From assembly GCA_021806765.1 (NCBI GenBank), contig JAJZQR010000263.1, forward strand, positions 1 to 7,617: a stretch of DNA of 7,617 nucleotides, read 5' to 3'. Positions 1 to 6,293 of the stretch are shown here, piece after piece. The stretch is from Chloroflexota bacterium. GTDB lineage: Bacteria; Chloroflexota; UBA6077. Positions within the stretch are counted from its first letter, which is position 1. Each line of letters opens with the position of its first letter. The position numbers and the translations under genes are program-made. The notes beneath the pieces were generated by a model. The model worked only from the letters and a program-made list of their open reading frames with translations, was not told the origin of the DNA and ran no database searches.

Positions 1-106
1 CCTCTCCGCCAGCGACGCTTCTCCTTCTCCATAGACAGCACTCCCGTGACAGTCTGCCTCCAACGAGACGCACAGACCGGACCGGCGCCGTCCCGCGGCC
101 TCCTGC

Positions 107-134
107 CGGGATTGTCCCGAAGCGGGTAATCCCG
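107..134. other. Two-part stem-loop
   Basis: Outer arms CGGGATT (107-113) and AATCCCG (128-134) pair perfectly. Inside them CCCG (116-119) pairs with CGGG (123-126) around an AAG loop, leaving a small asymmetric internal loop. It could end transcription of a gene upstream of the window, but no T tract follows, so a Rho-independent terminator call is not supported. It lies only 17 nt before the REPIN-like element. Confidence 0.5.
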
Positions 135-151
135 AGGAAGCCTGGCCAAGA

Positions 152-220
152 GTAGTAACGACTTCAGTCGTTCGTCCCTTTGCCGATAGAAGGAGAACGA
201 ACGACTAAAGTCGTTACTAC
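152..220. repeat. REPIN/MITE-like inverted repeat with palindromic arms
   Basis: Two 24-nt arms (152-175 and 197-220) are reverse complements with a single mismatch (C165 opposite A207), separated by a 21-nt loop. Each arm is itself built around a 16-nt palindrome of the form AACGACT-NN-AGTCGTT, and the element begins GTAGTAACG and ends CGTTACTAC. Paired, individually palindromic units of this kind are the architecture of REPIN elements, which are non-autonomous repeats moved by REP-associated tyrosine transposases of the IS200/IS605 superfamily. I see no second copy and no transposase in the window, so mobility is inferred from structure alone. It sits in non-coding DNA upstream of the NRAMP gene. 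Confidence 0.7.
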
Positions 221-332
221 AGGCTCCCCCCCGTGTACCCGACGGCTTCCGAAGCCATCATCGTTCGGGGCGATGGCCAGCCCCACCATTACCCACTTCG
301 GGACAGTCGCCTCCCAGGGGTCGGATATCTCC

Positions 333-347
333 GGCACGGGCCGTGCC
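333..347. other. Short hairpin before the NRAMP start
   Basis: GGCACG (333-338) pairs with CGTGCC (342-347) around a 3-nt loop and is followed by a pyrimidine-rich TTCCCCTT. It lies about 40 nt upstream of the chosen ATG. It may be a weak terminator or simply a leader structure; there is no uninterrupted T run. Confidence 0.3.
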
Positions 348-388
348 TTCCCCTTGCAGTTCGCATTCGACCTTCGCACAGGGGTGTC

Positions 389-1729
389 ATGGCGCTACCA
401 TCCCGGAACCCGGACCAGCAACCGCCTCGGCCGAGAAGGCGACGGCGCCCTCGACCCTCTCAGCCGAGGGTGCTGCGCCCCGTTCCCAGGGACCAGTATC
501 ACGGGGAGCCCCCCGCTCGGGTGCCTTTCCCGCAGCTTCTGAGGCAGCTGGGCCCGGGGCTGATCTCGGGGGCCTCGGATCTGGATCCCACCACCGTCGC
601 CACCCTCGCCATCATCGGGTCGGTGGTGGGTTACCGCCTCCTGTGGCTCGTCCTGCTGCTGCTGCCGATGCTGATCGCCGTGCAGGTGATCAGCGCCCGG
701 GTGGGCATGGTGGCAGAGGGGGGGCTGGAAGGGGTGATCAGGGAACGGTTCGGCCACATCTGGGCCCTGGTGGCCATGGTCTTCGTGGTGGCGGTCAACC
801 TGATCACCATCGCGGCCGATTTGGAGGGCGGCGCGGCGGCCCTGCAGCTCCTCACGGGCCTGGACTGGCGCTGGTTCGTCCTGCCCCTGGCCCTCGTCGT
901 GGGAGCCCTGCTGCTCTTCGGCGGTTACTACGGGGTCCAAAGGGTGCTGCGCTACGTCCTGATAGTCTTCGTCGCCTACGTGATCGCGGCCTTTCTGGTT
1001 CATCCCGACTGGGGTCAGGTGCTGTACGGCCTGGTCCCGGATTTCTCCCTGCAACCGGAATACGTGGCGGGGGCACTGGCGCTCCTGGGCACCACCCTGA
1101 CCAGCTACGTTTACTTCTGGGAATCTATAGAGGTACACGAGGAGAGGCGTCCCCGCGCCTACCTCTGGGTGGTCGAGCTGGACGCTGCCGTCGGGATGGT
1201 GGGGACCGTGATACTCTCCGGCTTCATCGTCATCACCACGGCGGCTACCCTGGGCGCCCGGGGAGAGGCGGTGCAGACGGCTCAGGATGCGGCGAGGGCG
1301 TTGACCCCGGTGGCGGGGCCCCTCGCCGGAGCCCTCTTCGCCATCGGTCTCCTGGCCAGCGCGATACTGGCGATCCCGGTCCTGGCCAGCACCACTGCCT
1401 ACGTCCTGTCCGACGCCTTCCAGTGGAACGCCAGTCTGGCAGGCCCCGGTGGAAACACCCGGTCCTTCTACCTGGCGCTGCTGGGGAGCCTGGTGGTGGG
1501 CGTCGCGGTGGCCTACGGCGGGATTGAACCCTTCCGGCTGCTCTTCCTGGCGGGCATCGCGGGAGGCCTCGGCACGCCACTGCTGCTGGTGCTGCTGCTG
1601 CTGGTAGCCCTGGACCGAGGGGTAATGCACGGCCAGCCGATCGAGTTGCCCCTGGCCATTCTGGGCTGGTTCACCACCCTGGCCGTGGGGAGCGCCAGCC
1701 TCCTCTATATAGCGCTGCAGATCTGGTGA
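389..1729 (+). CDS. Divergent NRAMP-family (SLC11-fold) membrane transporter, YcsG-like
   Basis: A polytopic inner-membrane protein of 446 residues with about eleven hydrophobic segments from residue 55 to the C-terminus, matching the usual NRAMP size. TM1 reads GPGLISGASDLDPTTVAT (55-72), aligning with the family's DPGN helix break but as DPTT (66-69). The TM6 segment LGTTLTSYVYFWES (233-246) aligns with the MPH motif region, yet Met, Pro and His are replaced by Thr, Ser and Tyr. The Asp is kept; the Asn and the metal-selecting Met are lost, so proton-coupled Mn/Fe uptake is doubtful and the substrate is unknown. Family members near pxp genes include B. subtilis YcsG. The ATG at 389 has AGGGG at 380-384, with rather short spacing. 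The first 45 residues are Arg/Pro-rich (RPRRRRRPRP, 14-23), so GTG at 470 or 521 could be the true start; the GTG at 233 is unlikely. Confidence 0.85.
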   Translation: MALPSRNPDQQPPRPRRRRRPRPSQPRVLRPVPRDQYHGEPPARVPFPQLLRQLGPGLISGASDLDPTTVATLAIIGSVVGYRLLWLVLLLLPMLIAVQVISARVGMVAEGGLEGVIRERFGHIWALVAMVFVVAVNLITIAADLEGGAAALQLLTGLDWRWFVLPLALVVGALLLFGGYYGVQRVLRYVLIVFVAYVIAAFLVHPDWGQVLYGLVPDFSLQPEYVAGALALLGTTLTSYVYFWESIEVHEERRPRAYLWVVELDAAVGMVGTVILSGFIVITTAATLGARGEAVQTAQDAARALTPVAGPLAGALFAIGLLASAILAIPVLASTTAYVLSDAFQWNASLAGPGGNTRSFYLALLGSLVVGVAVAYGGIEPFRLLFLAGIAGGLGTPLLLVLLLLVALDRGVMHGQPIELPLAILGWFTTLAVGSASLLYIALQIW

Positions 1730-1743
1730 GGGTTGTGGACCCC

Positions 1744-1773
1744 TTGAGCGACGGCACTTCTGTATACTACTAT
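1744..1773 (+). promoter_or_regulatory. Possible sigma-70-type promoter for the pxp operon
   Basis: TTGAGC (1744-1749) and TACTAT (1768-1773) are separated by 18 nt; an overlapping TATACT at 1763-1768 is a better -10 but leaves only 13 nt to that -35. This AT-rich patch stands out in GC-rich DNA directly after the transporter stop codon and 160 nt ahead of pxpA. Assignment is by resemblance only. Confidence 0.35.
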
Positions 1774-1866
1774 AGGTCCCCGCACGCACGGTCGGACCCT
1801 TGTGCCGGAGCCCCCTCGTCCCGGACCGAAGGCGAGGGCGGCATACCCACCGACAGGACCAACTCC

Positions 1867-1894
1867 GAGACGGGCCTCCCGAGCCGCCCGTTTC
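1867..1894 (+). promoter_or_regulatory. Stem-loop in the pxpA leader
   Basis: GAGACGGGC (1867-1875) pairs with GCCCGTTTC (1886-1894) over nine positions, one of them G-U, closing a 10-nt loop. It ends 39 nt before the pxpA ATG. The few T residues after it are too scattered for a convincing terminator; it could be an attenuator, an mRNA-stabilising structure or chance in GC-rich DNA. The leader from 1775 to 1933 holds no recognisable riboswitch. Confidence 0.35.
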
Positions 1895-1933
1895 TCCACG
1901 ATCGGCCGGTGGCAATTTGAAGAGAGGCGCCAG

Positions 1934-2698
1934 ATGCAGGTAGACATCAACTGCGACATGGGCGAGAGCTTCGGGGCTTACACCATAGGCAACGACGAGG
2001 CGATGATGCGCTACATCACCTCTGCCAACATCGCCTGCGGATTCCACGCCGGCGACCCCATAGTCATGGAACGCACCGTCAAGATGGCCCTGGAGCAGGG
2101 CGTTCAACTGGGGAGCCACCCCGGCTATCCGGACCTGATCGGCTTCGGCCGCCGGGTCATGGATATCTCCCCTGCCGAGATAGAGAGTTATGCGCTGTAC
2201 CAACTGGGGGCTTTGTGGGCCTTCGCCAAAGCCCACAGGGCGGAGGTGCGCCACATCAAGGCCCACGGCGCCCTCGGGAACGTGGCCTTCGTCAACGCCG
2301 ATGCGGCACGGGCCATCGCCAGGGCTGCCGCCCGCTTCAGCAAGGATCTCATCCTGATTGCCCTGGCCAACACCCCGCTGGTGGAAGCGGGCCAGGAGAT
2401 GGGTCTGAAGGTCGCCCTGGAGGCCTACCCCGAGCGGGCCTACAACGCCGACGGCACCCTCCGCTCCCGCAAGCTCCCCGGCGCCTCGATCCACGATCCT
2501 CAGGTGGCGGTGGAGCGCGCCATCCGGATGGTTCGCGATGGTGTGGTGATCGCCTACGACGGCGAGACGGTCCAGATGAAGGCCGATACCCTCTGCATTC
2601 ACGGGGACAACCCCGCCGCGCCGCAGATAGCGGCCGCCCTGGTGGAGGCCCTCAAGGGCGCCGGGGTACAGGTCAGACCCATGGCGGAGTTCCTGTGA
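1934..2698 (+). CDS. pxpA: 5-oxoprolinase subunit A (LamB/YcsF family)
   Basis: Subunit A of the cytosolic ATP-dependent 5-oxoprolinase PxpABC, which opens 5-oxo-L-proline to L-glutamate. The 254-residue product has the expected length and family landmarks: VDINCDMGESFGAY (3-16), SANIACGFHAGDP (30-42), GSHPGYPDLIGFGRR (60-74) and CIHGDNP (221-227), with conserved acidic and histidine residues typical of this polysaccharide-deacetylase-like barrel. A family motif usually read as KPHGALYN appears as KAHGALGN (109-116), two substitutions near the presumed active site. The ATG at 1934 follows AGAGAGG (1921-1927), and family similarity begins at the second residue; the in-frame GTG at 1802 would add a Pro/Arg-rich tail without family similarity. 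The stop overlaps the pxpB start. Regulation may involve the promoter-like boxes at 1744-1773. Confidence 0.95.
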   Translation: MQVDINCDMGESFGAYTIGNDEAMMRYITSANIACGFHAGDPIVMERTVKMALEQGVQLGSHPGYPDLIGFGRRVMDISPAEIESYALYQLGALWAFAKAHRAEVRHIKAHGALGNVAFVNADAARAIARAAARFSKDLILIALANTPLVEAGQEMGLKVALEAYPERAYNADGTLRSRKLPGASIHDPQVAVERAIRMVRDGVVIAYDGETVQMKADTLCIHGDNPAAPQIAAALVEALKGAGVQVRPMAEFL

Positions 2699-3393
2699 GC
2701 CAGGGTGATCTACCCCAGGTAGTTCCAGCCGGGGACGCCGCGCTCCTGGTAACCCTCGGCGATGAGATAAGTCTGGAGGTCAACGCTCGGGTGCGGGCCC
2801 TGGCGCGGGCGGTGGAGGGCCGGGGGACGCGGGGTGTGCGGGAGGTGGTGATCGCCTATGCCACCCTGCTGGTCCACTACGACCCCCTGGTGACCTCCTA
2901 CGAGGATGTCAAGGACCGGGTCCTGGAGGTGGCGGGAGAGGCCACGGCCTCCACCCTTCAGGAAGCCAGGCTGCGGAAGATCCCCACCGTCTTCGGAGGG
3001 GCCTACGGCCCGGACCTGCCCTCGGTGGCCCAGTTCCTCAAGATGACCGAGGAGGATTTCCTCCGGGCTTTCACCGGAACGACTTTCACCGTCTACATGC
3101 TGGGGTTCGCCCCGGGCAACCCCTACCTGGGCGGGCTGCCGCCTCATCTGGCTCTGCCCCGCCTGGAGAGTCCCAGGGAGCGGGTCCCCGCCGGGACCGT
3201 GGCCATAGCCAATCAGGCCACTATCTACTCCCTCACCAGTCCCGGCGGGTGGAGGTGGCTTGGCCGCACCTACCTGAAGCTGTTCGACCCGTCGGTCGAT
3301 CCCCCCGTCTACCTCCAGGACGGCGACCAGGTGCGCTTCGTCCCCATCAGCGAGGAGGAGTACCTGCGAAACGGCGGAGAGAGGGCAGAATGA
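2695..3393 (+). CDS. pxpB: 5-oxoprolinase subunit B (KipI family)
   Basis: Subunit B, pairing with PxpC to form the part of 5-oxoprolinase related to the carboxyltransferase/allophanate hydrolase subunit 1 fold. The 232-residue product shows the N-terminal GDAALLVTLGD (13-23), the core VYMLGFAPGNPYLGGLP (133-149), VPAGTVAIANQ (164-174) and SPGGWRWLGRT (182-192), all characteristic of the family, and ends in a typical GDQVRFVPIS (210-219). The start is GTG at 2695, overlapping the pxpA stop as GTGA, with GGAG at 2686-2689 five bases upstream; the frame stays open further upstream but only as a shadow of pxpA. KipI of Bacillus also inhibits the sporulation kinase KinA; nothing here suggests that role. 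The stop overlaps the pxpC ATG by 4 nt, implying translational coupling and balanced subunit synthesis. Confidence 0.95.
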   Translation: MSQGDLPQVVPAGDAALLVTLGDEISLEVNARVRALARAVEGRGTRGVREVVIAYATLLVHYDPLVTSYEDVKDRVLEVAGEATASTLQEARLRKIPTVFGGAYGPDLPSVAQFLKMTEEDFLRAFTGTTFTVYMLGFAPGNPYLGGLPPHLALPRLESPRERVPAGTVAIANQATIYSLTSPGGWRWLGRTYLKLFDPSVDPPVYLQDGDQVRFVPISEEEYLRNGGERAE

Positions 3394-4346
3394 CTATTGA
3401 AATCCTCGAACCCGGCCTGCTCACCACCATCCAGGATCTGGGGCGGTTCGGCTACCAGAGGCTGGGCCTCCCCACCGCTGGAGCCATGGACCCCTTCGCC
3501 CTGAAGGCCGGCAACCTCCTGGTGGGGAACCCGGCCAGCGCGGCGGGGCTGGAGATCACCCTGCTGGGACCCAGGGTGGCCTTCACCGAAGGGTGCACCA
3601 TAGCCATTACCGGCGGTGACCTGGGGCCCCGACTGGACGGCCGCGAGATAGAGGGGTGGCGGCGTCACCTGGTAACCCCTGGGACCGTCCTGGACTTCGC
3701 CGGTCGCCGCACCGGCACCCGAGCCTACCTGGCCGTCTCGGGGGGTATCGCCGTGGAACCCTGGCTGGGGTCCCGCGCCACCTACCTCATGGCGGCCGTC
3801 GGGGGCCTGGATGGGCGAGCCCTTCGGCCGGGCGACCGCCTGCCCATCGGCAGGTCGGTCCTCTCCATGGCCCGGCCCAGCGTGCCACCCGACCGCCGCC
3901 CGCCCTACAGCAACGAGCCCACGGTACGGGTAATCCTGGGCCCCCACGCCGACCGGTTCACTCGGGAGGGCATCGATAGCTTCCTCTCCGGCAGCTACCA
4001 GGTGACCCCTTCCTCGAATCGAATGGGATACCGGCTGGAAGGACCGAAGATCGCCCACACCCGAGGCCCGGATCTCATCTCCTGCGGGATCCCCCTGGGG
4101 GGGATCCAGGTTCCCGGAAGCGGCCAGCCGATCATCCTGATGGCCGACCATCAGACTACCGGCGGCTACACCATGATCGCCACCGTGATCCAGGCCGACA
4201 TCCCCCTGGTGGCCCAGTGCCTCCCGGGCGAAAGGCTGAGATTCCGTGCGGTCGGCGTGGAGGAAGCCCGCGATAGCCTCCTCCGCCAGGAGGCAGGGCT
4301 TCGAGCCGCTATAGAGGAAACGGAGGCGAACCCATGGGAGATCTAA
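3390..4346 (+). CDS. pxpC: 5-oxoprolinase subunit C (KipA family)
   Basis: Subunit C of 5-oxoprolinase, the biotin-dependent-carboxyltransferase-like (allophanate hydrolase subunit 2) partner of PxpB. At 318 residues it is full length. Landmarks in order are [14 protein letters not shown] (13-26), [17 protein letters not shown] (31-47), [11 protein letters not shown] (74-84), [10 protein letters not shown] (111-120), [11 protein letters not shown] (209-219) and [20 protein letters not shown] (237-256) followed by [11 protein letters not shown]. These match the conserved backbone of KipA-type proteins closely, and no key segment is missing. The ATG overlaps the pxpB stop (ATGA), and AGAG/AGGG runs just upstream (3379-3385) can serve as the ribosome-binding site. 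The gene overlaps the next coding sequence by 13 nt, so it belongs to one operon with it. Confidence 0.95.
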   Translation: MTIEILEPGLLTTIQDLGRFGYQRLGLPTAGAMDPFALKAGNLLVGNPASAAGLEITLLGPRVAFTEGCTIAITGGDLGPRLDGREIEGWRRHLVTPGTVLDFAGRRTGTRAYLAVSGGIAVEPWLGSRATYLMAAVGGLDGRALRPGDRLPIGRSVLSMARPSVPPDRRPPYSNEPTVRVILGPHADRFTREGIDSFLSGSYQVTPSSNRMGYRLEGPKIAHTRGPDLISCGIPLGGIQVPGSGQPIILMADHQTTGGYTMIATVIQADIPLVAQCLPGERLRFRAVGVEEARDSLLRQEAGLRAAIEETEANPWEI

Positions 4347-5125
4347 CCTCTGCCCATCCCCGAGAGCTGTGGGAAGCGATCCGCGGGGGGGAGTTCCGGA
4401 AGACCACCTCGGGCCTCTGCCAGGGTTACGCCCAGGCCAACCTGGTGATCCTTCCGAAGGAGCTGGCTTTCGACTTCCTGTTGTTCTGCCAGCGCAACCC
4501 GAAGCCCTGCCCGGTCCTGGACGTGACGGAGCCGGGGTCTCCACACCCGCCCATAGCCGGGCCCGAAGCCGACCTGCGCACCGACGTCCCCCTCTACCGG
4601 GTCTACCGGGAGGGGAGACTGGTGGACGAGCCGGCCGACATCACCCCCTACTGGCGGGACGACCTGGTAAGCTTCCTCCTGGGCTGCTCCTTCACCTTCG
4701 AGGGAGCCCTGAAGGGGAACGGCATCCCCATCAGGCACCAGGAGGAGGATGTAACGGTGCCCATGTACATCACCTCACGGGAGTGCGTCCGGGCGGGCGC
4801 CTTCTGGGGTCCGCTGGTGGTGTCCATGCGGCCTATACCCCACGAGCAGGTGGTGAGGGCGGTCCAGGTCACCAGCCGCTTCCCGGCCGTCCACGGGGCC
4901 CCGGTGCACGTGGGCGATCCGGCCCAGATCGGGATCGCCGACATCTCCAGGCCCAACTTCGGCGACCCCGTGACCATCAAACCGGGCGAGGTGCCCGTTT
5001 TCTGGGCCTGTGGCGTGACCCCCCAGGCGGTGGCGATGCACGTGAAGCCGGAGCTGATGATCACCCACGCCCCGGGCCACATGTTCGTCACCACCCTGAA
5101 GGAGGATCTGCTGGGCGTCCTGTAG
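4334..5125 (+). CDS. ycsI: YcsI/DUF1445 family protein (D-glutamate cyclase-like, putative hydro-lyase)
   Basis: A 263-residue cytosolic protein of the DUF1445 family, annotated in bacteria as a putative hydro-lyase and related to D-glutamate cyclase, which dehydrates D-glutamate to 5-oxo-D-proline. Family segments present are [13 protein letters not shown] (31-43), [17 protein letters not shown] (52-68), [13 protein letters not shown] (114-126), MYITSREC (144-151), VVSMRPIP (162-169), [14 protein letters not shown] (183-196), FWACGVTPQ (223-231) and [10 protein letters not shown] (244-253). Length is normal and no break is seen. The ATG at 4334 follows GGAGG (4322-4326) at a 7-nt spacing and lies inside pxpC. 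Placement beside pxpABC supports a role in oxoproline or D-glutamate metabolism, but the bacterial reaction is not proven by sequence. The symbol is given by homology to Bacillus. Confidence 0.9.
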   Translation: MGDLTSAHPRELWEAIRGGEFRKTTSGLCQGYAQANLVILPKELAFDFLLFCQRNPKPCPVLDVTEPGSPHPPIAGPEADLRTDVPLYRVYREGRLVDEPADITPYWRDDLVSFLLGCSFTFEGALKGNGIPIRHQEEDVTVPMYITSRECVRAGAFWGPLVVSMRPIPHEQVVRAVQVTSRFPAVHGAPVHVGDPAQIGIADISRPNFGDPVTIKPGEVPVFWACGVTPQAVAMHVKPELMITHAPGHMFVTTLKEDLLGVL

Positions 5126-5140
5126 GGGCGAGCGGCAATT

Positions 5141-5170
5141 TGGAGTGCTGCGGCTTGCCACCGCACTCCA
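5141..5170. repeat. Palindromic element between ycsI and the OYE gene
   Basis: Arms TGGAGTGC (5141-5148) and GCACTCCA (5163-5170) are perfectly complementary. Inside, TGCGG and CCACC can add three more G-C pairs around a CTTG loop with two mismatches. The look (a TTTGGAGTGC flank and a GCGGCTTGCC centre) resembles dispersed REP-type palindromes of GC-rich genomes, recalled from general familiarity rather than checked. There is no T tract, so terminator function is weak. It occupies most of the 72-nt gap and ends 15 nt before the next ribosome-binding site. Confidence 0.55.
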
Positions 5171-5197
5171 TATACCTGATCATCGGAGGAACATACG

Positions 5198-6244
5198 ATG
5201 CCTCATCTCTTCGAGCCTCTGACCCTGAGGGGGCTCACCCTGAAGAATCGGATAATGATGTCCCCCATGTGCCAGTACTCGGCAGGTCCCGATGGGCTCC
5301 CCAACGACTGGCACTACGTCCACTACCCCAGCCGAGCCGTGGGAGGGGTGGGCCTCATCATGACGGAAGCCACCGCCGTGGAGAGCCGGGGGCGGATCAG
5401 CAGCGCGGACCTGGGCATCTACGACGACCGCCAGGTGGAACCGCTGGCCCGTCTGGTGGCCATGTGCCACGATAGAGGCGCCAGGATCGGGATCCAAATC
5501 GGCCACGCCGGCCGCAAAGCCTGGAGCACTCCCGCCGATCAGAAGGGGTTCGGTCCCGAGCAATCGGTGGCTCCCAGCCCCATCCCCTTCGACACAGGCT
5601 GGAACACTCCTCACGCCCTGACCCTGTCGGAGATCGATCAGGTCGTCGCCTCCTTCCAGAAGGCCGCCCGTAGAGCCATCGCCGCGGGCTTCGACGTGGT
5701 CGAGGTCCACGCCGCCCACGGCTACCTGATCAGCGAGTTCCTCTCCCCCCTGTCCAACCACCGCGAGGACCAGTTCGGCGGCTCCCTGGAAAACCGCATG
5801 CGCCTCCTCCACCGGGTAGTCGACGCCGTCCGTGAGGTCTTGCCCGAGCGCTCTCCCCTCTTCGTGCGGGTCTCCGCTTCCGACTGGACGCCGGGCGGTA
5901 TGGACGTGGCCCAGATGGTCCAGGTGGCAGGGACCCTCCGGGAACGGGGCGTCGACCTGATCGACTGCTCCTCGGGCGGCGTGGTCCCCACCCCGCCTCC
6001 GGCTGGCCCGGGCTACCAGGTGCCCTTCGCCGATCGGATCAAGAGGGAGGCTGCCATTTCGACCGGGGCCGTGGGCCTCATCACGACGCCGGAGATGGCC
6101 GACGAGATCGTCCGCAACGAGAGGGCAGACCTGGTGATCCTGGGCAGGGAGCTTCTACGCAACCCCTACTGGCCCCTGGAGGCCGCCGGGGAACTGGGCG
6201 TCGAGGTGGAGTGGCCGGTCCAGTACCGACGAGCGAAGAGATAA
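5198..6244 (+). CDS. namA: NADH:flavin oxidoreductase, Old Yellow Enzyme of the YqjM/NamA type
   Basis: A 348-residue FMN-dependent ene-reductase with a TIM-barrel fold, expected to reduce activated C=C bonds with NAD(P)H in the cytosol; the physiological substrate is unknown. It begins LFEPLTLRGLTLKNRIMMSPMCQYS (4-28), in which Cys25 and Tyr27 match the redox-tuning Cys and substrate-site Tyr of YqjM. IQIGHAGRK (99-107), HAAHGYL (171-177, active-site His171 and His174, Tyr176), FLSPLSNHREDQFGGS (181-196), and the phosphate-binding LGREL (315-319) follow. The C-terminal PVQYRRAKR retains the arginine region that in YqjM reaches the neighbouring subunit. A strong GGAGG (5185-5189) sits 8 nt before the ATG. 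Same strand as the pxp run, 72 nt downstream, so read-through is likely; its connection to oxoproline is positional only. Confidence 0.93.
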   Translation: MPHLFEPLTLRGLTLKNRIMMSPMCQYSAGPDGLPNDWHYVHYPSRAVGGVGLIMTEATAVESRGRISSADLGIYDDRQVEPLARLVAMCHDRGARIGIQIGHAGRKAWSTPADQKGFGPEQSVAPSPIPFDTGWNTPHALTLSEIDQVVASFQKAARRAIAAGFDVVEVHAAHGYLISEFLSPLSNHREDQFGGSLENRMRLLHRVVDAVREVLPERSPLFVRVSASDWTPGGMDVAQMVQVAGTLRERGVDLIDCSSGGVVPTPPPAGPGYQVPFADRIKREAAISTGAVGLITTPEMADEIVRNERADLVILGRELLRNPYWPLEAAGELGVEVEWPVQYRRAKR

Positions 6245-6263
6245 CCCCCTTAAACCTGTTTTC

Positions 6264-6293
6264 TTGACAGAAATCTGCGCGGGATGCTAGCAT
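6264..6293 (+). promoter_or_regulatory. Strong candidate promoter with extended -10
   Basis: A consensus -35 TTGACA (6264-6269) is followed after 18 nt by TAGCAT (6288-6293), which matches TATAAT at four of six positions and is preceded by TGC, the extended -10 signature (6285-6287). The -35 lies in a small inverted repeat TTTCT-TGAC-AGAAA (6260-6273), and the -10 in the centre of a perfect 28-nt palindrome. It would drive the binding-protein gene at 6642 through a long leader. A coincidental TTGACA cannot be excluded. Confidence 0.5.

Larger units (their letters stand above)
1..388. other. Non-coding stretch upstream of the NRAMP gene
   Basis: I see no convincing gene here. The open frames that cross it on both strands are short and lack family-like sequence, and the frame continuous with the downstream transporter (from a GTG at 233) encodes a His/Pro/Arg-rich stretch unlike any transporter N-terminus. 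What the region does contain is a series of inverted repeats: a hairpin at 107-134, a long REPIN-like element at 152-220, a 13-nt palindrome at 244-256 (GGCTTC-C-GAAGCC) and a hairpin at 333-347. The end of a gene lying further upstream may be outside the window. No clear -35/-10 pair for the transporter was found. Confidence 0.6.

Noticed and set aside
233..388. GTG at 233 as start of the transporter
   Set aside because: It would add 52 residues with no transporter-like features and lacks a ribosome-binding site; the ATG at 389 or a later GTG is more reasonable.
343..1527. A 394-codon open frame on the plus strand overlapping the transporter
   Set aside because: Its product is Gly/Arg/His/Pro-rich with no family likeness, while the neighbouring frame encodes a coherent membrane protein over the same bases.
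1575..1608. CTG-repeat tract in the transporter (also at 651-672)
   Set aside because: It encodes leucines of membrane helices in a high-GC codon style, so it is ordinary coding sequence rather than a separate repeat element.
1802..1933. GTG at 1802 as start of pxpA
   Set aside because: The added segment is Pro/Arg-rich with no family similarity, whereas the family sequence begins right after the ATG at 1934, which has a ribosome-binding site.
395..2602. A 735-codon open frame on the minus strand opposite the transporter and pxpA
   Set aside because: It is the antisense shadow of two genes with clear family motifs. Its product is a Gly/Gln/His/Arg-rich sequence with no recognisable domain, as expected when GC-rich codons are read from the other strand.
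1911..5142. Shared 9-mer GGCAATTTG upstream of pxpA (1911-1919) and of the OYE gene (5134-5142) as a common operator
   Set aside because: Exact 9-mer pairs are expected by chance many times over in a window of this size, and the flanks do not match.
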